In this document: in pieces, positions 19,130 to 28,449 of the stretch
Numbering within the stretch: the stretch's first letter is position 1
How the letters are laid out: each line of letters starts with the position of its first letter
NCBI RefSeq assembly: GCF_001697145.1
Contig: NZ_CP012719.1
Coordinates: 1,150,501-1,214,500, forward strand
Origin: Streptococcus anginosus
GTDB lineage: Bacteria > Bacillota > Bacilli > Lactobacillales > Streptococcaceae
Direction: 5' to 3'
Length of the DNA stretch: 64,000 nt
Notes under the pieces: generated by a model
Told to the model about the DNA's origin: nothing
The model's input: the letters and a program-made list of their open reading frames with translations, nothing else
Database searches by the model: none
Program-made: the position numbers and the translations under genes

Positions 19130-21079
19130 TTATTTATTCAATGGTTTGCGAAGCGCTCCGAATAACACACCACTTACAATTGCGCCAATCAAGATGAAGA
19201 TGATATAGAGAAGGGCATTTGAAGTAAGTGCAATAACGAAGATACCTCCGTGCGGTGCCATGAGTTTAATACCAGCCATGCCAACAAGTGCGCCTGCTAA
19301 AGCTGAACCAACCATAAAGCTTGGAATGGCACGGGCAGGGTCAGCAGCACCAAATGGAATAGCACCTTCCGTGATGAATGAGAGACCCATAACAATGTTT
19401 GTCAAACCTGAATTGCGTTCTTCTTCGGTGAATTTGTCTTTGAATAGAAGGGTTGCGACAAAGACTGCAAGAGGTGGAACCATACCACCAGCCATAACTG
19501 CTGCCATTACAACTGAACCACCTGTTGAAACAGTTGCAGCAAGAGTTCCTGTACCAAAGATATAAGCCGCTTTGTTGAAAGGACCACCCATATCAATAGC
19601 CATCATACCACCTACAACGAGTCCAAGGAGGACAGCTGAACTACCAGATAAGCCTTCTAGGAAACTATTCAAGCCAGTATTGATAGCGGCCATTGGAATA
19701 TTTACCAACAGCATCAAGAAACCAGTTAGCAATGTACCTAAAAGTGGATAAAGTAGAATGGACTTGATACCCTCAAGTGATTTTGGAAGACCACTCAAGG
19801 CTTTTTTAAGGAAGTTTACAACGTAACCTGCAAGGAAACCACCCACTAGAGCTCCAAGGAAACCAGAAGGTACACCAGCAAGTGCAAGAGTTGCTTTCCC
19901 GCCTGCTGCAAATGGAATTTTACCAAAAGCAAGACCTGCTGAAGCCATACTACCTGCTACAAAACCTGGTGCTAAACCTGGCTTTTCAGCGATAGAATAA
20001 GCGATATAACCAGCCAGTACAGGAAGCATAAAGCCAAAGGCCAAACCACCAATATTCTTAAACATTGCTGCCAACTCATGATAAGTACCGAGATTTGCTA
20101 ATTGATCTTTTGGCACTCCCATTGCTTGGTCAATCAAGAATGCCACCGCAATCATGATACCACCACCGATAACGAATGGAAGCATTTGGCTAACACCACT
20201 CATCAAGTGTTTGTAGAATCCACCTGCTGCATTTGTTGAAGAGGAGGCAGCTTTTTTATTGGCTGCATGATACACTTCTGCTTTTCCTGATAGTGCTAAG
20301 TTAATCAACTCTTCTGTCTTACGAATACCGTCAGCAACTGGGCGGTTAATCAATGGCTTGCCATCAAATCGATCCATTTCCACAGCTTTATCAGCCGCAA
20401 TAATAACCGCTTTTGCTTTTTGAATATCTTCTGCTGTCAGTTTATTTCCGATACCACTAGCACCGTTGGTTTCAACCTTGATGCCAACGCCCATTTCAGC
20501 AGCTACCTTTTGAAGAGCTTCTTGCGCCATATAAGTATGTGCAATTCCTGTTGTACATGCTGTTACCGCAACAAGAAAATCACCATCTTTGGTTGCTGGT
20601 GCTACCGTTGCGGGCTCTGCTGCTTTATCAGACGCTTGATCAAATAACGCAATCACTTCGTCTGGTGAAGTCACTTGACGAAGTTTATCTGCAAATCCAT
20701 CTTTCATCAGGTGTTGGGACAATTCTGCAAGTGCAGCCAAGTGAGTATCATTCGCTCCTTCTGGTGCAGCAATCATGAAGAATAAATCTGTCGGTTGCCC
20801 GTCTAAACTTTCATAATCCACACCTTTGTTTGACTTAGCAAAGAGCACTGTTGCTTCTTTGACTGCGGCATTTTTACTGTGTGGCATGGCAATCCCGTCG
20901 CCCAAGCCTGTTGACGTTAAAGCTTCACGAGCCAAGATTCCTTCTTTGAATGTTTCAAAATCCGTTACATAACCGTGGTCAACTAAACTGTGAACCATTT
21001 CATCAATAGCAGCTGTTTTTTCAGTTGCTTGTAAATCAAGCAACATCACATCTTTTCTCAGTAAATCCTGAATTTTCAT
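19130..21079 (-). CDS. fruA: fructose-specific PTS enzyme IIABC
   Basis: 649 residues with all three PTS domains fused. EIIA: phospho-histidine in GIAMPHSKN (His67). EIIB: phospho-cysteine in VAVTACTTGIAHTYMAQ (Cys175). EIIC: about eight or nine hydrophobic segments from residue 290 onward, with GGMMAIDMGGPFNKAAY as the sugar-site motif. It imports fructose and delivers fructose-1-phosphate to the cytoplasm, the substrate of FruK encoded just upstream (4-nt overlap). Expression is expected to follow FruR and CcpA through the promoter before fruR. Confidence 0.97.
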   Translation of the reverse strand: MKIQDLLRKDVMLLDLQATEKTAAIDEMVHSLVDHGYVTDFETFKEGILAREALTSTGLGDGIAMPHSKNAAVKEATVLFAKSNKGVDYESLDGQPTDLFFMIAAPEGANDTHLAALAELSQHLMKDGFADKLRQVTSPDEVIALFDQASDKAAEPATVAPATKDGDFLVAVTACTTGIAHTYMAQEALQKVAAEMGVGIKVETNGASGIGNKLTAEDIQKAKAVIIAADKAVEMDRFDGKPLINRPVADGIRKTEELINLALSGKAEVYHAANKKAASSSTNAAGGFYKHLMSGVSQMLPFVIGGGIMIAVAFLIDQAMGVPKDQLANLGTYHELAAMFKNIGGLAFGFMLPVLAGYIAYSIAEKPGLAPGFVAGSMASAGLAFGKIPFAAGGKATLALAGVPSGFLGALVGGFLAGYVVNFLKKALSGLPKSLEGIKSILLYPLLGTLLTGFLMLLVNIPMAAINTGLNSFLEGLSGSSAVLLGLVVGGMMAIDMGGPFNKAAYIFGTGTLAATVSTGGSVVMAAVMAGGMVPPLAVFVATLLFKDKFTEEERNSGLTNIVMGLSFITEGAIPFGAADPARAIPSFMVGSALAGALVGMAGIKLMAPHGGIFVIALTSNALLYIIFILIGAIVSGVLFGALRKPLNK

Positions 21080-21987
21080 ATTTTTTCTACCTCTACTTTT
21101 TCATATGTTTCGTTAATGAAATCAGCTGTCGCTAAGTCATCAGAGAAAGTCGTTGCCGTTCCGCAAGCTACTCCCCATTTGAAGGCTTCAACAGCATTTC
21201 CTGAACGGACAAATTCGCCAGTAAAGCCTGCAACCATTGAGTCACCAGCTCCGACAGAATTTTTTACGATTCCCTTGATTGGTTTTGCAAAATAAGCTCC
21301 GTCCTTTGTTACCAAAAGCGCACCGTCGCCTGCCATAGAAATAATAACATGTTGCGCACCTTTAGCTAGAATTTCACGAGCGTATTTCTCAATCTCATCC
21401 AAATTTTCCAGCTTCACTCCGAAAATATCACCTAACTCGTGATTGTTTGGTTTTACCAATAATGGCTGAAACTCTAGTGAATCAATAAGTGTTTGTCCCT
21501 CGAAATCACAAACGACTTGTGCTCCAGTTTGTCTCGTCAGGCTAATCAGCTCTTTGTAGACAACATTGCCTAAATTTTTATTGCTTGACCCTGCAAAGAC
21601 AACTGTATCTTTCTCTGAAAGCCCTGATAGGACATCTTTCAATGCTGTCAATTGCTCTGGTGAGACAGTCGGACCCGTTCCATTGATTTCTGTTTCAGCA
21701 TCTGCTTTAATTTTCACATTAATGCGCGTATCCTCTAACACTTGAACAAAATTAGTCGCAATCGCTTCATTTTCCAAGGTATCAGTAATAAATTTTCCAG
21801 TAAAACCACCTATAAAGCCAGTCGCTGTGTTATCAATTCCCAAACGTTTGAGCACACGACTGACATTGATGCCTTTGCCACCAGCAAATTTATCATCGCT
21901 TTCCATACGATTCACGCTTCCAACATTGACCTTATCCAAACGGACAATATAGTCAATAGAAGGGTTAAGCGTAACAGTATAAATCAT
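21076..21987 (-). CDS. fruK: 1-phosphofructokinase
   Basis: 303 residues of the PfkB/ribokinase fold. It phosphorylates fructose-1-phosphate made by FruA to fructose-1,6-bisphosphate. The N-terminal motif FAGGKGINVSRVLKRLG (about 35-51) binds sugar. The C-terminal PfkB signature GIVKNSVGAGDSMVAGFTGE (about 241-260) contains the catalytic Asp and the anion hole. It overlaps fruR upstream and fruA downstream by 4 nt each, giving a fully coupled operon. The choice of 1-phosphofructokinase over tagatose-6-phosphate kinase rests on the fruA partner. Confidence 0.96.
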   Translation of the reverse strand: MIYTVTLNPSIDYIVRLDKVNVGSVNRMESDDKFAGGKGINVSRVLKRLGIDNTATGFIGGFTGKFITDTLENEAIATNFVQVLEDTRINVKIKADAETEINGTGPTVSPEQLTALKDVLSGLSEKDTVVFAGSSNKNLGNVVYKELISLTRQTGAQVVCDFEGQTLIDSLEFQPLLVKPNNHELGDIFGVKLENLDEIEKYAREILAKGAQHVIISMAGDGALLVTKDGAYFAKPIKGIVKNSVGAGDSMVAGFTGEFVRSGNAVEAFKWGVACGTATTFSDDLATADFINETYEKVEVEKI

Positions 21988-22727
21988 ACTTCAATAACCT
22001 CCGTTTTTTCTTTTATCTTTTCCAATTGCTCATTGGCACATGCACTCGTAATAATGCTAGCACGTTTGATAGGGGCGACTTTCACGAAAGAGGAATGACC
22101 GATTTTTGAAGCATCAGCTAAGATGTAGGTCTGCTTGGCGTTTTCAAGAATCGCTCGTTTGACTGCTCCTTCTTCCATATCAGGTGTTGTATAGAAATTT
22201 TCATCAATTCCATTCATACCAATAAAAGCTTTATTGAAATTCAACTGACCGATTTGGTTCAAAGCAACCCCCCCGATACTAGCATCTGTTGAGCTTTTGA
22301 CAACTCCTCCGATAATAACCGTTGGAATGTTTTTCTCAACTAACTTTGTAGCATGGTGAATGGAGTTGGTTACAACCGTCATATGTTTGCTTGAAAGCTC
22401 ATTGATTAACAATTCATTTGTCGTTCCAGCATCAATAAAAATAACATCCTGTTCTTGTATCAATTCCGCCGCTTTTTGAGCAATTCGTAATTTATCTTGA
22501 ACGTTTTTGATAGATTTTTCTTGATTGCTTTCTTCCTCTTGAAGGAAATGAATGCTTTCTGCTCCACCGTGAATCCGGCGCAGCTTTCTTTCATCTTCCA
22601 ATTCGTCTAAATCTCTACGAACCGTTGATTCAGAAGTATTTAACAAACGAACCAAGTTGTCCAGTGAAACAACCTGATGACGATTGAGCTCCTCTAAGAT
22701 CGCCTGTTTGCGCTCTGATTTTAAAAT
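21984..22727 (-). CDS. fruR: DeoR-family fructose operon regulator, apparent AUU start
   Basis: Translation from the ATT at 22727-22725 gives 247 residues starting (M)LKSERKQAILEELNRHQVVSL, matching streptococcal FruR N-termini as I know them. AGAGGGTGG lies just upstream. No ATG, GTG or TTG exists in frame before the helix-turn-helix; the first usual start, TTG at 22655, would cut off the first helix of the DeoR HTH (recognition helix in NTSESTVRRDLDELE). The C-terminal effector domain has DAGTTNELLI and NSIHHATKLVEK. It represses fruRKA and responds to fructose-1-phosphate in relatives. The alternative is a sequence error or a mutated ATG. Confidence 0.85.
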   Translation of the reverse strand: MLKSERKQAILEELNRHQVVSLDNLVRLLNTSESTVRRDLDELEDERKLRRIHGGAESIHFLQEEESNQEKSIKNVQDKLRIAQKAAELIQEQDVIFIDAGTTNELLINELSSKHMTVVTNSIHHATKLVEKNIPTVIIGGVVKSSTDASIGGVALNQIGQLNFNKAFIGMNGIDENFYTTPDMEEGAVKRAILENAKQTYILADASKIGHSSFVKVAPIKRASIITSACANEQLEKIKEKTEVIEV

Positions 22728-22741
22728 AATACCACCCTCTC

Positions 22742-22756
22742 TGCAATCGTTTACAA
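22742..22756. promoter_or_regulatory. cre box (CcpA site) in the fru promoter
   Basis: On the minus strand TTGTAAACGATTGCA matches the cre consensus WTGNAANCGNWNNCW at every position. It lies just downstream of the -10, covering the likely transcription start, so CcpA binding should repress the operon when glucose is present. Confidence 0.85.
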
Positions 22757-22759
22757 TTT

Positions 22760-22787
22760 ATTATACACCTTTTTCTTTCAAAGTCAA
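22760..22787 (-). promoter_or_regulatory. sigma-A promoter of fruRKA
   Basis: Minus-strand TTGACT (22787-22782), a 16-bp spacer, and TATAAT (22765-22760). Confidence 0.75.
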
Positions 22788-22802
22788 GCATTTTCTTTCA
22801 AA
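22771..22802. promoter_or_regulatory. candidate FruR operator: two direct repeats around the -35
   Basis: TTTTCTTTCAAA occurs at 22771-22782 and again at 22791-22802, a 20-bp period (about two helical turns) with the -35 between the copies. DeoR-family regulators commonly bind such direct repeats. Confidence 0.5.
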
Positions 22803-22839
22803 AACTATCATTCTTTTACTAAAACAGTAACGAACATTA

Positions 22840-22868
22840 CAAAAAGGCTGAACTTTCATTCAACCTTT
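22840..22868 (-). terminator. pepN terminator
   Basis: Minus-strand AAAGGTTGAA, loop TGAAAG, TTCAGCCTTTTTG, about 16 bp after the pepN stop. Confidence 0.65.
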
Positions 22869-22883
22869 CTTTTCATTTAGTTG

Positions 22884-25427
22884 TTATACAGTAGCTTGGA
22901 TCGCTGCTTCAACAGCTGCTTTTTCTTTGTCAATCAAATCAATACGGGCAGCAATTTCTTTGATTCCCATACTAATATTACGGCTAATAGCTAGATCTGA
23001 TAATTGCGGTTCAAAGAAAGCTTTGTATTCTGCTAAACGTTCATGCGTCTTGAAAGCACTTGCTGGATAAATGACAAATTTATCAAAACTCATATCTCCA
23101 CCAAGAGCAGACTTAATCCATTCCCAATTATCACGTGCCCAAGTCCAGATTGTTCCTTGTGTGAAATCGTGTTGTAAGAAAGTAAAATACCAACTCATTG
23201 CTAAGTCCTGTGGTTTCACAACATCTTTATTCTTCCATTCTTCTAAAAGATGCGCTAGAGTTGCTTCGTTCTTCGTATAAGATAGAGCAGAAGCCAATTG
23301 ACGTTGGAAGTTACCGTCAACCGTTGTGATATAGGTTGATAGATATTTATCGGTCAATTCCTTTGTCTCATGGTGTTTGATTTGGTTAATCAAAATTTGC
23401 AAGCGAGTGGCTGCAGGAAGTTTTTCCAAACTATCGTGATAAGCTTCAAAAATTTGACTCGCTTTTTGACTCGCTTTTTCATCATCAGCCGCAATCATAT
23501 TCGCTACAACAATTTGACGAACCAATTCATCTTCATCTGTTTCACCTGCTTTAGCTTTAAAACCAAGTCGGTCAAAGTTAGCTTGATTCAGTTTGATAAG
23601 TAACTTCTTAAAGGCTGCCTCTGTTTCTGTCCCTTCATCCACAAAAATCTTCAAACTAGTTAGCACAGACTTCACTGCAGATACCACAAGATAAGATGTT
23701 TCATTAGTTAATCTTTCAACCACTGGAATCAAATCTGCAAATGAAACGAAACCAGCTTCAGCCAACAAACGACGTTCTTGCACCACTTGCAACTTACTTG
23801 TATTATCTAAGTCTGTAATAGTTGCCAAAATATTGTCTAGCAATTCGCCTTGATAATCAGTAATGTAATGCGCTGTATTTTCTGTATTAAAACGAAGTGC
23901 TCCTTCATTTTGAGCTGCAAGAGCTGTATAATTTGGAATTTCAAGCGTTTCTGTTTCTAGGGTATCTGGGATACCAGTCCAATTACTATTCAACGGTACA
24001 ACCCATAGACGACCTTTTTCTTCTTTTTCTCCAATAAAGAATTGTTTTTGAGAAATTTTGAGAGTGTCATTTTCCACAATCGCTGTCAAAACAGGATAGC
24101 CTGGTTGTTCTAGCCACGAATCCATGAAGGCTGCCACATCACGCCCTGAAGCTGCACCGAGAGCATTCCACAAGTCGCGACCAATCGTATTACTGTATTG
24201 GTGTTTGGCAAAATAAGCATTCAAGCCTTTTGCAAAAGCCTCATCTCCTAGCCAACGACGAAGCATGTGCATAAGACGACTTCCTTTGGCATAGACAATT
24301 GCTGGGTCAAACAAGGTATTGATTTCATCTGGGTGTTTTACTTCCACATGGACAGATTGAACACCGTCAGTCGCATCCCGTTTTAGAGCCAGAGGGACAC
24401 CACCTGTTTGGAAATCCTCAAAAATGTTCCATGTTGGCTCAATGGCATTCACACAGACATATTCCATCATATTGGCAAAACTTTCATTGAGCCAAAGGTC
24501 ATCCCACCACTTCATTGTAACCAAGTTACCAAACCATTGGTGCGCCAATTCGTGAGCAATCACAAGAGCTACTTGCTGACGGCTTGTAACAGTTGAGTTT
24601 TCATCTACTAAAAGATAAACTTCACGATAAGTGACCAAGCCCCAATTTTCCATAGCTCCTGCAGAAAAGTCTGGCAAAGCTACATGCAGAGATTGAGGAA
24701 TCGGATATTTTACCCCGTAGTATTCTTCATAAAAATCAATAGAGCGAACTGCAATATCTAAGGCAAATTCCAAATTTGAAGCAGGGTGAGCTTTGGTAGA
24801 GTACACGCCGACCAAGGTACCATTCTTCGTTTTTGCTGTAACGCCCTGCAAATCACCCGCCGCGAACGCCAAAAGATAAGACGACATGCGAGGAGTCGTT
24901 GCAAACTTCCAGATGCCAGTTGCTTTTCGATTTTCTACATCGACTTCTGGCATGTTTGAAAGTGCGACTTCTCCTACTTCTTGGTCAAATTTCAAAGAAA
25001 GGTCAAACGTAGCTTTTGCTTCTGGCTCATCTACACTTGGAAAGGCTTCACGTGCAAAATGACTTTCAAATTGAGTAGAAAGAACTTCTTTTTTGACTCC
25101 ATTGACAGTATAGTAAGACGGATAAATCCCTGTCATATTGTCTGTAATTTTACCCGTATAAGTCAGCGTTACTTCAACAACTCCTGCTTGACCAAGCTCA
25201 ACGTAAACTGCTTCATTTTCATTATCTACAGAGAAAGGACAAGCTTCGCCAGCTACTTCAACGGACTGAATTGTCAAATCCTTTTGATGAAGAGAAATTT
25301 TTTCTCCCTTTGCTTCTCCGCTAATGCTGACCTTACCTGTGAATGTTTTTTGCTCCCGATTCAAATCTAAAAAAATCGTATAGTGATTTGGAACAAATGT
25401 TTCAATAAAATGTGCAACTGCTTGCAT
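22884..25427 (-). CDS. pepN: aminopeptidase N (M1 family, lysyl aminopeptidase)
   Basis: 847 residues from ATG 25427, with AAGGAG nine bases upstream; an upstream TTG in the same frame lacks a ribosome site. It is a cytoplasmic zinc peptidase that removes N-terminal residues from peptides taken up by oligopeptide transport. The exopeptidase motif GAMENWG lies at about 255-261. The zinc site VIAHELAHQWFGNLVTMKWWDDLWLNESFA contains HELAH plus the downstream Glu. The C-terminal half is the helical ERAP1-like domain. Monocistronic, with a terminator downstream and an extended -10 (TGTTACAAT, 25467-25459) upstream. Confidence 0.96.
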   Translation of the reverse strand: MQAVAHFIETFVPNHYTIFLDLNREQKTFTGKVSISGEAKGEKISLHQKDLTIQSVEVAGEACPFSVDNENEAVYVELGQAGVVEVTLTYTGKITDNMTGIYPSYYTVNGVKKEVLSTQFESHFAREAFPSVDEPEAKATFDLSLKFDQEVGEVALSNMPEVDVENRKATGIWKFATTPRMSSYLLAFAAGDLQGVTAKTKNGTLVGVYSTKAHPASNLEFALDIAVRSIDFYEEYYGVKYPIPQSLHVALPDFSAGAMENWGLVTYREVYLLVDENSTVTSRQQVALVIAHELAHQWFGNLVTMKWWDDLWLNESFANMMEYVCVNAIEPTWNIFEDFQTGGVPLALKRDATDGVQSVHVEVKHPDEINTLFDPAIVYAKGSRLMHMLRRWLGDEAFAKGLNAYFAKHQYSNTIGRDLWNALGAASGRDVAAFMDSWLEQPGYPVLTAIVENDTLKISQKQFFIGEKEEKGRLWVVPLNSNWTGIPDTLETETLEIPNYTALAAQNEGALRFNTENTAHYITDYQGELLDNILATITDLDNTSKLQVVQERRLLAEAGFVSFADLIPVVERLTNETSYLVVSAVKSVLTSLKIFVDEGTETEAAFKKLLIKLNQANFDRLGFKAKAGETDEDELVRQIVVANMIAADDEKASQKASQIFEAYHDSLEKLPAATRLQILINQIKHHETKELTDKYLSTYITTVDGNFQRQLASALSYTKNEATLAHLLEEWKNKDVVKPQDLAMSWYFTFLQHDFTQGTIWTWARDNWEWIKSALGGDMSFDKFVIYPASAFKTHERLAEYKAFFEPQLSDLAISRNISMGIKEIAARIDLIDKEKAAVEAAIQATV

Positions 25428-25458
25428 GTATGTCTCCTTAATAATATAATCTGTAACT

Positions 25459-25467
25459 ATTGTAACA
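25459..25467 (-). promoter_or_regulatory. extended -10 promoter of pepN
   Basis: Minus-strand TGTTACAAT, 32 nt before the start codon. No clear -35. Confidence 0.5.
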
Positions 25468-25553
25468 TAATTCACGTGTCCTAACACAATTTCTCTATCG
25501 TTTTCCTCATTTTGTGATAAAATAGAAATACGTTACTATTTTAAGGAGAAATC

Positions 25554-26522
25554 ATGTCTGAAATTTTTGATATTACGATTGTTGGTGGGGGACCTGTGGG
25601 TCTTTTTGCTGCTTTTTATGCACACATGCGTCAAGCAAAAGTAAATTTGATTGATTCGCTGCCTCAGCTCGGTGGACAGCCAGCCATTCTCTATCCTGAA
25701 AAGAAAATTCTGGATGTTCCTGGTTTTATCAATCTAACAGGTGAAGAATTGATTGAGCGTTTGATTGATCAAGTAAAAACATTTGAAACAAGCATACATC
25801 TCAATGAGACTGTATTAGATATTGAAAAAAACGATGAATTATTTACCTTAACAACTAGCAAAGGAAAACACATCTCAAAAGCCATTTTGATTGCTATGGG
25901 AGGTGGTGCTTTTAAACCACGTCCGCTGGAACTAGAAAATGTAGACCAATTTGAAAACATTCACTATCACGTGTCAAATATCAATCAATACGCTGGGCAA
26001 AATATTGTTGTTCTAGGTGGTGGTGACTCTGCTGTTGATTGGGCATTGGCTTTTGATAAGATTGCACCGACCAGCATCATTCACCGCAGGGATAATTTCC
26101 GTGCTTTAGAACACAGTGTCAATGAGCTAAAAGCTTCTACTGTCACGATTAAAACACCATTTGTCCCAAGTCAACTTATAGGCGATGGAAACAAACTCAC
26201 TCATCTTGAGATTACTAAAGTGAAAAGCAATGAAACAGAGCTCTTGCCGCTTGATCAGCTTTTTGTCAATTATGGCTTCAAATCATCTGTTGGAAACTTG
26301 AAAAAATGGGGACTAGAACTCAATCGCCACAAGATTATCGTCAATAGCAAACAAGAAACTTCTGTCGCAGGTATCTATGCTGCTGGAGATTGCTGTAGTT
26401 ACGACGGAAAGATTGATTTGATAGCCACAGGACTAGGCGAAGCTCCTACAGCTATCAACAATGCTATGAACTATATTTATCCCGACCAAAAAATACAGCC
26501 AAAACATTCGACCAGTCTTTAA
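25554..26522 (+). CDS. ferredoxin-NADP reductase type 2 (TrxB-like flavoprotein without CxxC)
   Basis: 322 residues. The fold is that of thioredoxin reductase: FAD site VGGGPVGLFAAFYAHMR (about 9-25), NADPH site VVLGGGDSAVDWALAF (about 152-167), and the final FAD motif GIYAAGDCCSYDGKIDLIATGLGEAPTAINNA. It lacks the redox CxxC of thioredoxin reductase, which places it with the YumC-type ferredoxin/flavodoxin-NADP reductases of Firmicutes. LGGQPAILYPEKKILDVPGF is also typical of that group. Start chosen at ATG 25554 with AAGGAG upstream and an extended -10 (TGATAAAAT near 25515). It is divergent from pepN and ends in a terminator shared with pgm. Confidence 0.92.
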   Translation: MSEIFDITIVGGGPVGLFAAFYAHMRQAKVNLIDSLPQLGGQPAILYPEKKILDVPGFINLTGEELIERLIDQVKTFETSIHLNETVLDIEKNDELFTLTTSKGKHISKAILIAMGGGAFKPRPLELENVDQFENIHYHVSNINQYAGQNIVVLGGGDSAVDWALAFDKIAPTSIIHRRDNFRALEHSVNELKASTVTIKTPFVPSQLIGDGNKLTHLEITKVKSNETELLPLDQLFVNYGFKSSVGNLKKWGLELNRHKIIVNSKQETSVAGIYAAGDCCSYDGKIDLIATGLGEAPTAINNAMNYIYPDQKIQPKHSTSL

Positions 26523-26527
26523 AAAGC

Positions 26528-26568
26528 AAAAAACTTGAAGTTCTCAAAAGAGCGCTTCAAGTTTTTTA
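26528..26568. terminator. bidirectional terminator between the reductase gene and pgm
   Basis: AAAAAACTTGAAG (26528-26540) pairs with CTTCAAGTTTTTT (26555-26567). Confidence 0.85.
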
Positions 26569-26575
26569 TATGTAC

Positions 26576-28267
26576 TTATTTTACACTATCCATTTTTTCT
26601 CGGCAAGCCCTTTCAATGAGATCGAGTTTTTCAACACTTTCCTTTTCGTCTTTACCAATTGAATAGATGTATAGTTTGATTTTAGGTTCTGTACCTGACG
26701 GTCTGAGTGCATACCATGAACCATCTTTAAAGTAATATTTCAAGCAGTTTTGTTTTGGAAAATCAAGATAGCCATCTTTAAAGTCAATCACTTTTTCAAG
26801 TTCCATTACTCCGACTGTTGTCAACGGATGTTCTCTAAATTCTTCCATCATGCGACCAATTCGCTCTTGACCTTCTACACCTTCTAGCTCAAGCGAAACC
26901 TGTCTTTCATTATAGAAGCCAAACTCTGCATAGATATCATTTAAAACATCTAACAAAGTCTTACCTTGTTTTTTAAAGTAAGCAGCCATTTCTACAATCA
27001 TCATAGAAGCACTGACAGCATCTTTGTCTCTGACAAAAGTTCCATAGCAGAAGCCAATACTTTCTTCATAACCGAACACATAAGTTTTTTCTTTGGTGCG
27101 TTCATATTCATTGGCTTTTCCACAGATATTTTTAAATCCAGTTAAAGTCTCAACTGTTTCAATGCCATATTTCTTTGCAATTGCTCTAGATAAATCACCT
27201 GTAACGATAGATTTCACCATGACAGGATTTTCCGGCAAATTGTTGAGGGCATAACGTTGAGAGAAGATGTAATAAGCAAGCAAAGCACCGATCTTATTTC
27301 CGTTTAAAAAGATATAATCGCCATTCGCATCTCTTACTTCCAGAGCAACACGGTCACAATCTGGGTCATTGGCAATCAAAATGTCACAATTATTTTCTTT
27401 TCCAAGCTTTTCAGAGTAAGCAAATGCTTTTGGAAATTCTGGATTTGGATAACCAACTGTTGTAAAATCTGGATCAGGAAATTCTTGTTCTTTTACGACG
27501 AAAATATTTTCAAATCCTCTTCTCCTCAGAATTTCTCTGACAGGAATATTTCCTGTACCATTCAAAGGCGTATAGCCAACTTTGATAGATTTATCAACAT
27601 CTTCGTTGATCGTTAAATTGAGAACTTCTTGGTAGTAATCTTCTTCAACAGATGGATCAATATAATTTGCAAGACCGCTTTCCAAGGCTTCTTCAAAAGG
27701 AATGGACTTGATGTCTTCAAAATTCACAATTTCATCCATATGACCTGCAATTTGTCCTGCAATGTCATCTAAAATCTGTGAACCTTCTTCCCAATACGCT
27801 TTATAGCCATTGTATTCTTGTGGATTATGACTAGCCGTTACCATGACTCCTGCTTTACAGTGCAATTTTCTAATTGCATACGAGCACATTGGTGTAGGAT
27901 GAATGCCATTGTAAATATAGGTTTTAATTCCATGAGCAGCCATGATAGAGCAAGTCAATTCAGCAAATTCTTTTGATTTATATCTGACATCATAACTGAT
28001 TGCAACGCCTCTTTTAATCGCTTCTTCACCATGGTCTTTCAAGGTTTCAGCTAATGCTTGGGCTGCTTTTCCTACCATGTATTTATTCATGCGGTTGGTA
28101 CCAGCACCCAATTTCCCACGAAGACCAGCTGTCCCAAACTCAAGACCCTTGTAGAATCGATCTTCGATCTCAGCTTCATCATCCTGAATAGACAGCAAAT
28201 CAGCTTTTGTTTCTTCATCGAAAAAATCATTGTTTAGCCATTGTTCATAAACTTCTTTGTAGTTCAT
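26576..28267 (-). CDS. pgm: phosphoglucomutase/phosphomannomutase (PgcA type)
   Basis: 563 residues. It interconverts glucose-6-phosphate and glucose-1-phosphate for UDP-glucose, capsule and cell-wall polymers. The active-site serine is in VMVTASHNPQEYNGYKAYW (about 137-155). The Mg-binding loop is NDPDCDRVALEV (about 302-313), the sugar loop GYEESIGFCYG, and the phosphate loop ALRPSGTEPKIKLYI near the C-terminus. Single gene with promoter TTGATA-17-TAGAAT and a cre-like site upstream. It is the last intact backbone gene before the foreign DNA. Confidence 0.95.
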   Translation of the reverse strand: MNYKEVYEQWLNNDFFDEETKADLLSIQDDEAEIEDRFYKGLEFGTAGLRGKLGAGTNRMNKYMVGKAAQALAETLKDHGEEAIKRGVAISYDVRYKSKEFAELTCSIMAAHGIKTYIYNGIHPTPMCSYAIRKLHCKAGVMVTASHNPQEYNGYKAYWEEGSQILDDIAGQIAGHMDEIVNFEDIKSIPFEEALESGLANYIDPSVEEDYYQEVLNLTINEDVDKSIKVGYTPLNGTGNIPVREILRRRGFENIFVVKEQEFPDPDFTTVGYPNPEFPKAFAYSEKLGKENNCDILIANDPDCDRVALEVRDANGDYIFLNGNKIGALLAYYIFSQRYALNNLPENPVMVKSIVTGDLSRAIAKKYGIETVETLTGFKNICGKANEYERTKEKTYVFGYEESIGFCYGTFVRDKDAVSASMMIVEMAAYFKKQGKTLLDVLNDIYAEFGFYNERQVSLELEGVEGQERIGRMMEEFREHPLTTVGVMELEKVIDFKDGYLDFPKQNCLKYYFKDGSWYALRPSGTEPKIKLYIYSIGKDEKESVEKLDLIERACREKMDSVK

Positions 28268-28306
28268 ATAACGACTCCTTTTAATATATTATTTCTCAAT
28301 AATTCC

Positions 28307-28335
28307 ATTCTATACTACCTTTTCGTTTTTATCAA
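28307..28335 (-). promoter_or_regulatory. promoter of pgm
   Basis: Minus-strand TTGATA (28335-28330), a 17-bp spacer, and TAGAAT (28312-28307). Confidence 0.6.
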
Positions 28336-28353
28336 TCCTTTTTCCGATTTTTC

Positions 28354-28368
28354 TTTAAAACGCTTGCA
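28354..28368. promoter_or_regulatory. cre-like site upstream of the pgm promoter
   Basis: TTTAAAACGCTTGCA differs from the cre consensus WTGNAANCGNWNNCW at one position. It lies 18 bp upstream of the -35, a position that in other genes suits CcpA activation. Confidence 0.4.
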
Positions 28369-28449
28369 GTTTTTTATTTAAAACAGTTACTTATATGTAA
28401 ACTTCATAGATTTTATCTCTCAGTGGATGATTGTTGATTAGGTAGATTT

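Noticed and set aside
25428..25487. 20-codon upstream extension of pepN from a TTG
   Set aside because: It covers the promoter and has no ribosome site, while ATG 25427 follows AAGGAG.
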